From positions 1 through 64,000 of the forward strand of contig WEDG01007471.1 in the NCBI GenBank assembly GCA_017591395.1: a stretch of DNA of 64,000 bases. Reading direction: 5' to 3'. Below are positions 1-11,086 of the stretch, one piece after another. The translations under genes were made by a program, and so were the position numbers. Origin of the DNA: Schistocephalus solidus. Lineage: Eukaryota; Platyhelminthes; Cestoda; Diphyllobothriidea; Diphyllobothriidae. Positions within the stretch are counted from its first letter, which is position 1. Every line of letters starts with the position of its first letter. Under the pieces are notes generated by a model. It was not told the DNA's origin. It did no database searches and saw only the letters and a program-made list of their open reading frames with translations.

Positions 1-273
1 CTTGATGGACATATATTTAGTCGACAGCAATAATCGATATACTATAACGACTATTGCCATGTAAACTTTGCTTGTTTTGCTAGCGTCTATCTATAAATAG
101 GGTTTTCAAAGGCTCTGCCTATCTCCCTTATATATAATAATTCAGTATATATAAGGGAGATAGGCAGAGCCTTTGAAAACCCTAATTACAGATAGACGCT
201 AACAAAACAGGTAAATGTTACATGCCGATAGTCGTTTTAGTGTATCGATCATTGCTGTCGACTAAATATAAGC
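1..273. repeat. Palindrome of two LINE 3' ends, tail to tail
   Basis: An inverted repeat with arms of about 130 bases and its centre near 140. The inner 36 bases of each arm (99-134 and 147-182) match perfectly; farther out the arms differ by scattered substitutions and small indels. The inner arm carries the CR1-family 3'-end signature 'TTCAAAGGCTCTGCCTAT', also found at 47051-47072 just before a simple-repeat tail. The right arm runs into the minus-strand LINE at 305-1742, so the left arm is probably the 3' UTR of another plus-strand copy lying mostly outside the window. The tails are short TA-rich runs. Confidence 0.8.
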
Positions 274-1742
274 TCGTCAAGTAAAAATGCATCAAGTCTT
301 CTTTAAAACATTTCTACGCTTTCAGCCTGAACAACTGAGGCTGGCAGTTTGTTCCAGTTGTCAACCACCCGTTGGGAAAAGAAGTTGGCCTGCACTTTAA
401 GTTTGGCGTGATTTCTTTTCAGTTTGTATTGGTGACCTCGAAGATATGTCATATTTGCCTATTCAAAAAAGTTGGCCATCTGAAGAGCACAATCAACTCC
501 TCTGACCAGTTTGAAGACTTAGATCATATCCCCTCTGTATTGCCTATAAGAGAGAGGAAAAAATTTGAGTCTTGCTAGGCGGCCGTCATAGGGTAGGCAT
601 TTCAATCCTCTGACTAGTTTCGTTGCCCTCCGTTGAACTTTCTCCAGCAGAGCGTAGTCATGTTTCGTCCAAGGGCGCCACGCCTGAACGCAATATTTCA
701 ACACCGGCTGGATAAATGTTCCAAGCACGCGCCCAAAATGCTCTCCGTAATAATTAACGAAGGACCTTCTGATTGCACCTTAAATACACATAGCTTCTTT
801 GCGATATTCGCAGAGTGCGACGATGGTTTGAGAGTTGTCATTATCCATTTACCCAGGTCCTTTAGAATATTTACCTCCTGGAGTTAGTGACCACTGATGA
901 AGTACTGGTATTCAAACCTTATCATCCTTCTGGAACTAGACCGCAGTCAGATTATTTGGCATTTTTTAAGATTTAGGTTAAGCAGCCACTCATCACACCA
1001 TGTTTGCAAGCGATCTAAGTTTTGTTGTAATTTCCGCGCATCCTCCGGTTTTTCAATGGAGTTCCATAACTTCAAATCATCAGCGAACATTACCTTCTCG
1101 CATGTCAGACAATCCAAACAGTCGTTCATGTATATCAGAAACAAAATTGGACCCAGAACGCTGCCCTGCGGAACTCCACTGTGAACGGTTTCCCAGTGAG
1201 ACTTGGCGTCTCCGATACAAACACGCTGGCGCCTGTCTGTGAGAAAGTCGGCGAACCATTTGAGTAGGTTGCCAGTCCCACGCATTTCACGGAGCTGAAC
1301 GATCAGACGTTTGTGTGGAACCCTGTCAAAGCTTTTCTAAAGTCAATGTAGACCGCATCGACTGACAAACCCAGTTCTAATGATTTTATCCACTTTTCCA
1401 TGGATGTCAGCAGGTTTGTGAGGCAGGATCGACCACTTCGAAATCCATTTTGATATGATATTAGCAAGCTATTTTCTTCAAGATGCCTCATAAGTTCCGT
1501 TTTGATTATCTTCTCCATCATTTTGCAACAGATACTTGTGAGGCTGACTGGTCGGAAACTGTTTGGTGATGTCCTCTCTCCTCCTTTATAGATGGGGGTT
1601 ATGTTGGCTATCTTCCACTCGGTAGGCAGAGCCCCGCCTCCATCGAACTTTCAAATATCTTGGAGAGCGGAGAAGCCAGCTGGACTGTGCGTTCATTGAG
1701 AACTTTTGCTGATATACCATCTGGGCCAGGTGATTTAGTGGG
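146..1742 (-). mobile_element. CR1-like LINE (family A), 3' half with reverse transcriptase
   Basis: Read on the minus strand, this is the 3' part of a CR1-clade non-LTR retrotransposon. Broken frames give, in order, a 'KSPGPDGIS' entry to the reverse transcriptase (about 1735-1710), 'NGFRSGRSC' (near 1440), 'SGVPQGSVLGPILF' (near 1170), the catalytic 'FADD' (near 1085), and the C-terminal 'PLSYRQYRGDMI' (near 530). The endonuclease and ORF1 are absent, so the copy is 5' truncated, and frameshifts separate the blocks. The same order and residues occur in the longer copy at 42.7-47.1 kb. The 3' UTR ends inside the palindrome. Confidence 0.85.
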
Positions 1743-1754
1743 CTGTAGCTGAAC

Positions 1755-3092
1755 TATAATGAACTATTTACAACCGTCTCACCAATGAAGACCAATTTGA
1801 ACACAGTATTATAGACTGTAACAAAGGGCGTGATTCAACATTCCATCACTAAAAGAAAGCAGGATGAATAAACGAGTTTTTTTCCTGACAAATGGTTTTT
1901 TCTGGTAGTTCAGGAAGTCTCAGATGCTACTAAGCAAACGCCAAAAGAAAGGGTAAATCAGGATTTGCTGACATTTCAAAATTTATTGAATGATATGCAA
2001 GAAACTGGTGTGACAGTCGAAATCAAAAAGATCTTTCGATTGGGGTCTCTCATTACAAATGAATTGCATGAGGTTCGACCAAGACCATTAAAAGTCGTCT
2101 TGGGGAGCAAACAGCAGGTAGATCTTTTGCTCTCTCGAAAGTCCCGACTACGAAAGAATCATCGTGGAGTTTTCTTTTCAGCCGGATTACTCTCCCATCG
2201 ATCGGATGAAAATGACGACACTGGTAGCAGAATTGAAAAGACGTCAATACGAAGGGGGAAAAACTTGAAAATTGTAGACAACAAAATCATTAAAACGGTG
2301 CGCTCGTTTTTATGGGAACATCCGGTGAAATTGACGGCAACCACGCCGGTCAAAAGCCCTAACAACTGCCTATAGATTTGAACCCAGACAAGAGACTGGA
2401 TATATCTTGTGAAATATTCAGTAAAAATCGCCATGTGGAGAGAGAACTTAAAATCTTCAGAAATCGAGGGAAGAAAACAAGATTAAAATGATGTACACAA
2501 ATGTGCAGAGTCTATTGAACAAAATGGATGAAATCAAACTGGTCGTGGACCATTTACAACCTGACTTCATAGCTATAACTGAAGCAGGGTTAAATGAACA
2601 AATCGTTGACACAGAAGTCAGAATAGATGGTTTTCAGCTTATCCGCATGGATAGAAACGGACGTAGGGGTTGTGGAATCGCAATATTCATACGAGAAGGC
2701 ATTGACTTCATTCAGGATGGGTCCTCGCCAAATAGGATCTCGTCTTTCGAAATACTTTGTTGCAAACTGAAAGTCCCAAATCAACCATACCTCCATATTG
2801 CCGTGGTTTATCGATCCCCAGTACAGCGAACGGACACGGACAAAGCACTCCTCATAGAGGTAAAGCAAATCTGCCGTAGCAAACACGTATTAATACTTGG
2901 AGATTTCAAAGCTCCCGATATCAATTGGGTGTCAGTGTACTGCTCGCGATCGGAAAAATTCATTCGAACAGAAATTTCTTCAGTTGGTAAATGACGAGTT
3001 TCTTACCCAACATGTCACAATGGATACGCGGTTCCGAAATGGGCAGCAGTCAAGCTGTTTAGATCTAGTCATAAGTAGAGATGACAATTTTT
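1755..3092 (+). mobile_element. CR1-like LINE (family A) fragment: ORF1 end and endonuclease
   Basis: From about 1905 to 2390 the frame resembles the RNA-binding part of CR1 ORF1 ('VRPRPLKVVLGSKQQ', compare 'PRPRPLKIMLESKDQ' near 43650). From 2488 to 2990 it encodes an AP-type endonuclease: 'YTNVQSLLNKMDE' at the start, 'FIAITEAGLNE' (catalytic Glu), and 'ILGDFKAPDINW' (the GDFN-type motif, here GDFK). A frameshift near 2950 leads to 'NGQQSSCLDLVISRD' up to 3092. No reverse transcriptase follows, so the copy is cut at its 3' side, unlike the usual 5' truncation. It abuts the minus-strand copy at 1742 head to head. Confidence 0.8.
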
Positions 3093-3093
3093 A

Positions 3094-6000
3094 ATTTTAT
3101 ATATTTATTGCCAGTTTACAGGCAAGGTCAAATATATATATATATATATATAAAGTAGAGGGTCAAGCTGACAGTGAAAAAAACTCCTGATCGTTGTTTC
3201 AGGTATTTTCAGGAGAAATAACTGCAGCCTATTGAGTAATGAAAGTTCTGAACAGGGACGCGTTAACACATGTGCCCGGTGAAAAACCACTCCATTCAAT
3301 GTTACGGATCCGGTATTCTGCACCAGCAGTATGTCGGCGAGCGGCTGTTCGCTGTCAACTGAGAAATAAGCCGATTGAGGTGTGCAGAGCCAGCAATATT
3401 GCCCTCAGCATGAAGACCGGCACAGGGTTCAGAGTCCGTGAACGCCATCAGAACCGAAGAGAGCTTCAAAAGAGTCAGCACCCAAAAGTTTTGGAAGGTG
3501 TCCTGAATGTAGAAAACTAGTGACATTTCGCATAAACAAGGGAAAGCTTTGCTGAATTCTGATACTTCTAGGTAGCTTATTCCAGATTGCTATAGCGCTT
3601 ACCGAAAAAAACTGTCGGTATCTAACTGTGCGTGCCAAAGGAAGAAATAGAAATACATCTCGATGACTGGTGCGCCGAGAGTGGTCGAGGTGTCTCAGAG
3701 ATGTAAGAGGGTTAAATGTACGGCTGTTTAGTAGTTTAAACAGTAAAAATAGTCCTTTCTGTAATCTGCGAAGCCACAGCGGGTCAAGGCTTGTAAGCTC
3801 ACAGCGTTGTTGGTAGGACAGGTTTCGGTGTACTGAATAGAAAAGCCTGTTTGAAAAGAAGTGCTGGACTGATTCTATCTTCTTTCGTTCACTAGAGTGC
3901 AGAAGACTTAATAGAAACGAGCAGTATTCCAGACTAGGCCTGACATACATTTCATAGAGACTGATTCTAATTTTGACGGTTTAAAAAGTTCTGAGAATAA
4001 ACCCAGTAGTTTGGCGTGCTTTCGAGACAATCAGGGTGCAGTTCTCTGACAGATTAAGACTACTAGAATATGATATGCCCAGATCCTTTATAACTCCGGG
4101 CACATTTAGATCGTGACCGTCTATGCTTAGATGAGGCTGATGGATGTCACCACTAACCATAACGGAGCACTTGTGCCAAGAGAGCGAAAGGCGCCATGTG
4201 TGACACCACTGAGCGAAGGCTTGAAGATCCTTTTTTAAGAGCTCAAGCACGATGTGGCAATCGACCGGTGTATAACGATAGGCAACTTTTAAATCATCAG
4301 CGTACATAAAGGGCCTACCATACTGAAAACAATCAGGAACATCGTTCACAAAAAGGCAAAATAGAAGCGGGCCGAGTACGCTACCCTGAATAACTCCACT
4401 CCTCACGTGCGTGGGGTTGGAGATAACATCGGAAATTTTAACCCGTTGTGCGCGATCATTCAAATAGGAGGATATTAAGTTCAGAAGCTTGTTACCTATG
4501 CCGAAGGAGGTAAGGTTTAGCAGGAGGAGATCGTGGTCAACACGATCAAAAGCCTTCGTGAAGTCAAAATAAACGGTGTAAATTGCAAAACCACTATCTC
4601 GAGATTGTAGCACATGATCAAAGTAAGAGAGCTGGCCGGTGTCACAAGATCTTGTTTCAAGAAACCTATGCTGAGCCGCATTAAGTAGGTTATTCTCTGT
4701 TAGATGACGCATCAACTTGTCTTTTATTAAGGTCTCTAATATCTTTGAGGCTGCTGGCAGTGTATTTATTGGCCTAAAGTCGTCAAATGACGTAGTTCGG
4801 CGGTGTTTGGGTATAGGCAAAATGTGCGATTCCTTCCATAAAAAAGGGAAGGTTTCACTTTCAAGAGCAAAATTGAATATCTTATACAGAAGTGACGGAA
4901 TTATATCATTTGCATCCGCCTTTAGAACGCTGACCGGGACGCCATCTGGTCCAGGACTGTTAGATTGGCGAGAACGCCGAATGGCTATGGCTACGTCCCA
5001 GAGGGTAAAAGTTATGTTTTTGAGGACGTTACCGGTCCAAACCCGGATGTTTGGAAAGGGGGCGACCGAATGTTCACTGAAAGTTCTAGACAAGAAAGTA
5101 TTGAAGCTATCAGCCGTCAACTTAGCGTCAGCTATAGGGTTTCCAAAAGCGTCTCGAAGTACAGGGTACTGAGTTTTTCTCTGCGCTGTTTCTGTTCGCG
5201 ATAAGAATTTTGCAACATTTTACGAAGGGATTTTGGCAAAGTTAACCTCTTCAGCTAGTCGCTTTTCGTCAGAGAGCCTCTTAGCCTGTTCAAAGATTTG
5301 CTGGATCAATGGCTGGACGGAAGTGTCATTTAGTCGATGAAAACGGCGCGAGAGTCTACGCAATCTACGGCGGAAGGATAAAAGGAGGTAGACTTCATAC
5401 TTGACATTAATTATTTTCTAACGAGGAACAAAACGATAAATGAGTGGACCTAGAACTTGGTAGAATGTATCAGTACAAACATTCACATCCAAACATAGAA
5501 AGAAGCTAGTCCAATCGTGGGAATTAAGATGTTTTAGTAATTCCCCCATATTTGCTGATCGGAAATCGTGGAAAAAGCTATATTTTTTAGAAAACGTTTC
5601 ATCAGCCTCGATTTCTAGTGAAGAAAGAACTATAGCATGGTCTGAACTCCCAAGTGTGACTAAAGGTGAAACTGACAATGGCTGACAACCTCTGCAGAAG
5701 ATAAGATCAAGTATGTTTGATCCTCGGGTGGGAAAATCAACTACCCGATTTCACATGCCAGTATCTATGGCCTCAAGCAGGTTTTCGAACTTTGCGGGAC
5801 CGGAAGGCGAAAACCAATGAACTTCAGGGAGATTGAAGTCACCTGCAATCAAGCAGTACTTCAGATTTAGGTCAACTGCGGCATGAAATGCCTGTGAGAG
5901 ACGAAGATCGTAATCCTCGCTTGCGTTTGGGGGGCGATAGACACAACGAACGAGTAAAAGAGTAGTTATCTTTTAGAACTACTCGGAGCCAACAACTCTC

Positions 6001-6625
6001 TTCTACCGCGGTAAATTGTCGATAATCCAACGGCAGAAAGGTAATTGGCTGCTTAATATAAATGCAGCTTCCTCCGCCACGGCGCTCGTGTCGATCGTTA
6101 CGAATATAATCGTACCCTTGAATATTGAGTTCAGAGTTGGGTACACAGGGTGTTGCCCAAGTCTCTGTAACTATTACAATGTCGGGGCAGTGGATGAAAA
6201 CCAGAGTCTGGAGCAAAGGCATCTTAATAAGCAGAGATCTGGCATTTAATACGAATAATTTAAGCGCGCAGGTTTTTGGTTTCTGAGAAGGGACAGTTAG
6301 GCTGTCAGAGTGAATGCCTTCGGCCAAAGAAAAGCTCTTTTCACTTTAACTATTTGTCCGTTTCTTATTTGGAGATGTGCCTCGCCATTGGTCCTTCGTG
6401 TTTCCAGTTCTCTTATTAACTATCTTATTTTCATTCGCTCCTTCAGTCCGTATTCCGGTTGAAAAAAAACTTCAGAATGCAGGCCCCGTAGGGTTGTTTT
6501 TCTCTGTAGCAGGAGCTGTGCCTGTGCTTCATTTTCAAAGATGATTTTAAGAAGTCTTGGTCGAGAATTTGATTCGGGTGCTGACGGAGCTTTCCCTATT
6601 CTATATGCCTTGACAATGTGGATGG
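3094..6625 (-). mobile_element. LINE family B, nearly complete minus-strand copy
   Basis: Second non-LTR retrotransposon family (CR1/Jockey-like). From 5' (right) to 3' (left): an ORF1 end at 6620-6420 ('RLLKIIFENEAQAQLLLQR'); an AP endonuclease at about 6260-5420 ('LFVLNARSLLIKM', 'DIVIVTETWAT', 'SLVTLGSSDHAIVLSS'-type SDH region near 5650); reverse transcriptase at 5120-3981 with 'SNSPGPDGVPVSVLK', 'YFDFTKAFDRVDHDLL', 'SGVIQGSVLGPLLF' and the catalytic 'MYADDLK'; and a C-terminal thumb at 3950-3429 ('RPSLEYCSFL', 'AIWNKLPRSIR'). The reverse transcriptase frame is open for 379 codons, so the copy is fairly young, but stops and shifts lie elsewhere. The exact 3' end is inferred from the TA/TTTA-rich stretch. 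Confidence 0.82.
3131..3152. repeat. (TA)n microsatellite
   Basis: About 11 TA units, next to TTTA/ATTT-rich sequence at 3090-3115. This is probably the 3' tail region of the minus-strand LINE that starts here. Confidence 0.9.
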
Positions 6626-6639
6626 AGCAGACGATTATC

Positions 6640-7520
6640 GATGGAAAACTTTGAGCTTTGTGACTGCAGATCGTTCCATCGAATGCTTGGTGCATTGAAG
6701 TCACCCATGAGAACAACATCAGGTTGACTTCTAATCTCTATTATTTTCTCAAAAAACAAGTGTCAACGTCTGTATCTGTCCCTGGTGGTTGGTAGAGAGT
6801 CATGACTTCAAGGGACTGCGATCCCTCTTGTTTGTGTGTTCAGCCAAATAGCCTCGATACCATTGGTAATCTTTTCGGTCATTTCACACTCTGTGAAGTT
6901 GCTTTTAACATACATTGCAACTCCTCTACCCTGGCGGTGGGTGCGGTCTCCTTGAACAGCTGGTACCCGAATAAGGCTACTTCGCAATCGCTGATGTTCT
7001 GTGACAGCCATGTTTCTGTGATTGCTATAATATCGGGAGACAGAATGGCTACCTGAATTCTCAGTTCATCGAGCTTTGAAAACAGACTTTGTGCAATGGT
7101 ATACATAAATTTAAGTATACAGAAGTGAGCAGAGCCGAATTCCGTTTGTCTCGAGTTTGCCAATGCTCATTTGCCGTTGCCATCATGAGCATTGGCTGGT
7201 TCCAAAGTAATGTTGCGTTTCTCTGTATCACGCGTCCCCTGTACATCCCCAGATTGTTCTCTCCAGCTGCAAGTCTCCTCTTCATTTCGATCACTAATTC
7301 GGGGCGTTTCAAACGTTCTGCTGGAGAGTAGGCCGGCTGAAAAAACCTGCATATGGGAGTTTCGAAGGTTGGTATTTCTCGAGATAAGTAGCTTAGCCTC
7401 TTCCTTCTTGTCCAAGACAATTTTGATAGTCCATGGTCTCACATTTTGGGACTGTTCAATATCGTTTTTTCCGAGCCTGAAGGCAGCGCGAAAGGTTATC
7501 GTCTCTCGCGAATGAAGTAT
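6640..7520 (-). mobile_element. CR1-like LINE (family A) fragment: ORF1 and endonuclease
   Basis: The minus strand encodes an ORF1 C-terminus at 7515-7170 ('RPWTIKIVLDKKEEAKLL', 'PAYSPAERLKRPELV') followed by an endonuclease from 7110 to 6640 ('LSPDIIAITETWLSQ' and, near 6710, a frame reading 'GDFNAPSIRWN'). The reverse transcriptase is missing: the sequence switches at about 6630 to the ORF1 of family B. It therefore looks as if family B inserted into, or recombined with, this copy just after the endonuclease GDFN motif. Confidence 0.75.
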
Positions 7521-7683
7521 ATTATTCAGCAGGTGCTAAAACATAGCAAGATCAGCGGAAATCCGTTCCTTTGAGGTGTGGGCATTTGATTCACGTTTGA
7601 GTAAGATTTTAATGCATTATGCTTTGCTTCTAAATCAGGTCTTATGTTTGTAGATGTACTGCATCGTTGAATTTATCAATTAA

Positions 7684-8839
7684 AAAAGTGTGACTGCTGT
7701 GGCCAAAGCTTGGTTCTTAAACGAGCACTGCGACATGTGGCCCAAAAACCCAAAGCAATGTAACTACCTATTGCAGAATAACCTGCAGCCACCTGCCAAT
7801 ACCAAAGTATACGCAGTGAGGGTCCTTAAAGAAAACCTGACCCTCTAAAGGCAAAAAGTTGGAAAAAAGGCTGAGGAGACGGATGACCCCTCCACCTCCG
7901 AGCCAACTGTATTAGGCAGGGGCTATAGAAGTATGTAAATTTCAAATGGTATTCATCTGTTCATATAGATATCCCCGCCAACTCACTTCGGCGTCCGAAG
8001 ATGAGGACGATTTCATGAGCTGGCCAATAGAGCCAGAACGGAGACATGCTGGCTGGCCGACTGCAACACCGATATTGCAGTAAGAACATTTGAAACTTTT
8101 ATTTTAGGCCTAGGAGTGATGAAAATTTACCGGGCCCATCCATGCCTTGGAGAAGACACACACGACCTACCCCAGCCGTCCACGTATCAGTAAGCATTTG
8201 TTACTAATGTGTACCTCAGACTGATACCTGACCAATTCGTAGATGTCCACTCAACGTCAAAAAATGAACTATGAAAGGAACTAGATACTCTACGGTACTA
8301 CTTTTCGGAACGTTGTTACCAATAAACTAGGAAAAAAAGTCAATTATATTGCTGATCAGATTATTCGCAATATGGAACAACAAACGGCTATGCACAGAGG
8401 ACGTCTACAATGAGTTCATCGAAGGAATGAGTACGGCAGCTGACTATGCCAATGAGGCGGATTGGATATATTTATTTATTAAACGTCATTCGTGATTTGT
8501 AGATAGAAAGGCTGTGTGTTGTAGGCGGAAGAAATGAAAAATAGTTCGTCCGGAATATCTTAACATCTATTATTGGACCACCCCTGTGCCTTAACTTCTG
8601 CTGGGGTGGATCCAGTGACAAGCGGTCATTTATTGGCTGCCCCCTATATGCACTATTAACTGGTCGGTTATAACGTTTCCCTGACGTCTGCAGAGGCCCT
8701 TAGGCGAAATACCACCTTCAATAATTGTTCTGTGGAAGTTATTCACAGAACAGCAATTGACTGGTTCCATGGGGCCAGAGACAGGTACAGTGGAGGATCC
8801 AAACGCCGGGAGGCAACTATTGAGGCAACATTGAATTAA
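7684..8839 (+). CDS. Predicted multi-exon gene, function unknown, very short introns
   Basis: I do not recognise this protein. Putative exons: about 7684-7934 ('AWFLNEHCDMWPKNPKQCNY'), 7969-8079 ('SASEDEDDFMSWPIEPERR'), 8108-8189 ('RSDENLPGPSMPWRRHTR'), 8331-8484 ('IWNNKRLCTEDVYNEFIEGM') and 8694-8839 ('VIHRTAIDWFHGARDRYS', stop TAA 8837-8839). Introns of 34 nt (GTAAAT...ATAG), 28 nt (GTAAGA...TTTTAG), 141 nt and 209 nt join with consistent phases (2, 2, 0, 1), which is hard to get by chance. Weak points: an in-frame TAA at 7846 in the first exon, removable only by a 54-nt intron with a poor acceptor; a weak donor at 8485; and a coding-like stretch inside the third intron (8278-8311) that may be a further micro-exon. 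The start codon was not found. No transposon motif was seen. It could be a decayed gene. Confidence 0.4.
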
Positions 8840-10968
8840 TCCAGCATATTAAGTCAGCTTCCCGAATGCCCCACCAATGATCCACATTGCGCAACAAAGT
8901 CTGCGTCCGATGACATGGTTATTATCTCAACGTCTTTACACTTAACACATTGCAGGTTTATTCGTTATTAATTAAGTAATATTTTTGTTAATTCTGACTT
9001 TGTGATTTATAACTCCTTTCATAATGTTCACCACGGTAACCAAAATATTTTTTTTTATTTTAGGAACCACCTCCGGATAAGGACAGCAGTGTGGATAAAC
9101 CATGACAATTTTTTTCTACGCATGTACAATTTTTTTAACTTACTTTGTAATGAACAACTTTGCAAATTTCATCTTCACATATCCTATATCATGAGTGATT
9201 GGGTACATTGCAGGATTGGCTTGAATGAATCCAAACGGAAGCCATATTAATTGTATAAAATTGGGCCGTTAATAGAACAATAATTAGGGGTTTATCAGTA
9301 GTGGCCGATTATGATAGGGAAAGCTTTGTATGGTGGCCTTTCGATATAAAGGAAAAGAGGCTGCTGATGTGAAAAAATCGAGGGGTCCCGCTGCGCAACT
9401 TTTTCAAGCGAGGGGGCCAGGCGGGGCTGGTGGTCGTAGGGGATGAGGGATTCGATATACTCCTTGAGACTCCCACCTCAATTGTCATATTTTATGCTTC
9501 TTTTTGAAATATTGCCAACCAATAAGTTTTTTCTCTACACTGCGGTCAATTTTAAGTTGAAAATATGGTATTAAAGGTTTATGCCTATTCCCCGAAATAA
9601 CCTAAACTGAACTAAAATTTACTCAAGCAAGCTTCGAATGAGTTTCCATGCGACTAGGTGGTGGAGGGTGGGGTATCAGGCAGCGTTCCTTCTGTTTCCA
9701 TGGATGCGAAGCATTGTATCATAATCCTTCACTTTAAAGAGTACTGCTGCCTGATGAAAATTTGAATTTTTACTGTTACACCTAATAGCGAGTAGTGTCT
9801 CGCCTGGTTGATTAAAACAATAAGGAAAGACAGTTTTCCTGTTTTTTTCGCTCTAATTGACTGGTTTCTAGTGTATATGTCATTTAGGCCTCCACTAGAT
9901 ACTTAGATATGTTTCCCTTTCTTACCGGTTCGACCCATTTTATAGTTTGGGCGTTTGGTCTTCTAGTACGAAGCTTTGGCTGCTGCTCATCACATTTTAC
10001 CTACCTTCTACTCTTTGATCAAGAATTTCAATGTACAACTGAAATTTCCTACACTTGCACATATTTGGGGTTATCAAATCTCTGGATACTTTCTACCTCA
10101 AATAGGACTTTGAGAACGTCAACGGTACAACCAAGCTCAGTATTCAATGGCTTAAGCAGCGATTGGCTGCCAACCGGCCTGGATCAAATAATCCTATTAA
10201 AGAACCCCGTTTATTTGGGAGCCTCAAAGCGACGCTTTTGTCGCTCAAGGCGTTTCAGCGTAGGTGACTTTCGTCTATTTTTTGTTTATTTTGTGAGCGG
10301 CAGTGCTTTTTAATGACTATTATGATTTCAGAATGCATTTAAGTGGTACGGGTACCCAATAACTCATGGAGACTGCGAAATTGTGGTTAAACTCTGCTGC
10401 TTCACATACTAATGTACCAGACTCGTTTTATGAGTGTACACTCGTAATTGTTAGATTGTGCATTCACTTAAGGGCACGTAGAGGAGTCTCGTGGTGTTTC
10501 TTTCTGTGGACTTACGTGATATTGGGTTGTCCTATTTTCAAATTTGTACACCCACTTTAAACGCTGACAAGAAAATGCTGACTAGCGTCCTATTAGGTCC
10601 AATCTGAGGAGTCAATCGCTGCGAGTTGTACTGATCAATATTTTTGGTTATATTGAGTGTCTTTGCAATTGAAGTAGTTCAACTGGAATATGAAGCGTTT
10701 ACATCTCCTGATTGTCCGCTTTAATTCCCCGTGACACCAAGCAGTTCATCTCTATTATCTTGCGCCTAGGTCATATAGTTTGATTATTAGGTATAGAAAG
10801 TAGATGGGACTTATGTAGAGGTTCAAAATAATCATGCTCAATCCTATAAGTAACGAAAAGTACTTAATGGTATAGGTTTTAGCTTCCCTCAAAACAGCTG
10901 TATAATTTCCGCGATTCCATGAACATGTTTCGTTTGTTCTAGTTTCCGAACGGCTCTTTTTCTTGCAG
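8840..10968. other. Upstream region of PHF12, no gene supported
   Basis: AT-rich sequence between the small gene and PHF12. One 134-codon open frame (9909-10313) is rich in Phe/Leu/Ser and shows no motif or splice support, so I leave it uncalled. The promoter of PHF12, or its 5'-UTR intron, should lie here, but I see no clear TATA box or other element. Confidence 0.5.
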
Positions 10969-10972
10969 AACA
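10955..10972 (+). promoter_or_regulatory. Splice-acceptor-like site just before the PHF12 ATG
   Basis: A pyrimidine-rich run, CTCTTTTTCTTGCAG, ends at 10968, only four bases before the ATG at 10973. It can be the 3' end of a 5'-UTR intron or a spliced-leader trans-splice site; both occur in flatworms. It also leaves open that an upstream exon adds residues to the N-terminus. Confidence 0.6.
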
Positions 10973-11086
10973 ATGAGTTCCACCGACCCAGACGGACAGC
11001 GCAAGGACAGCCTAATGCCCGAACTGAATGCACTATTCGCGCCGCCAACGCTTGAGTCGTTCGGCAAAAAAGGTCTCGTTGGAATC
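10973..11086 (+). CDS. PHF12: PHF12 exon 1 (N-terminus)
   Basis: 38 codons from ATG to the donor GTAAGT at 11087, phase 0. It contains 'LMPELNALFAPPTLESF', which matches the conserved N-terminal 'L..ALLAPP' stretch of PHF12. The ATG was chosen because an acceptor-like site ends four bases upstream. Confidence 0.75.

Noticed and set aside
9909..10313. 134-codon plus-strand open frame upstream of PHF12
   Set aside because: Composition is dominated by Phe, Leu and Ser with no motif, no splice sites that fit, and no homology I can recognise.
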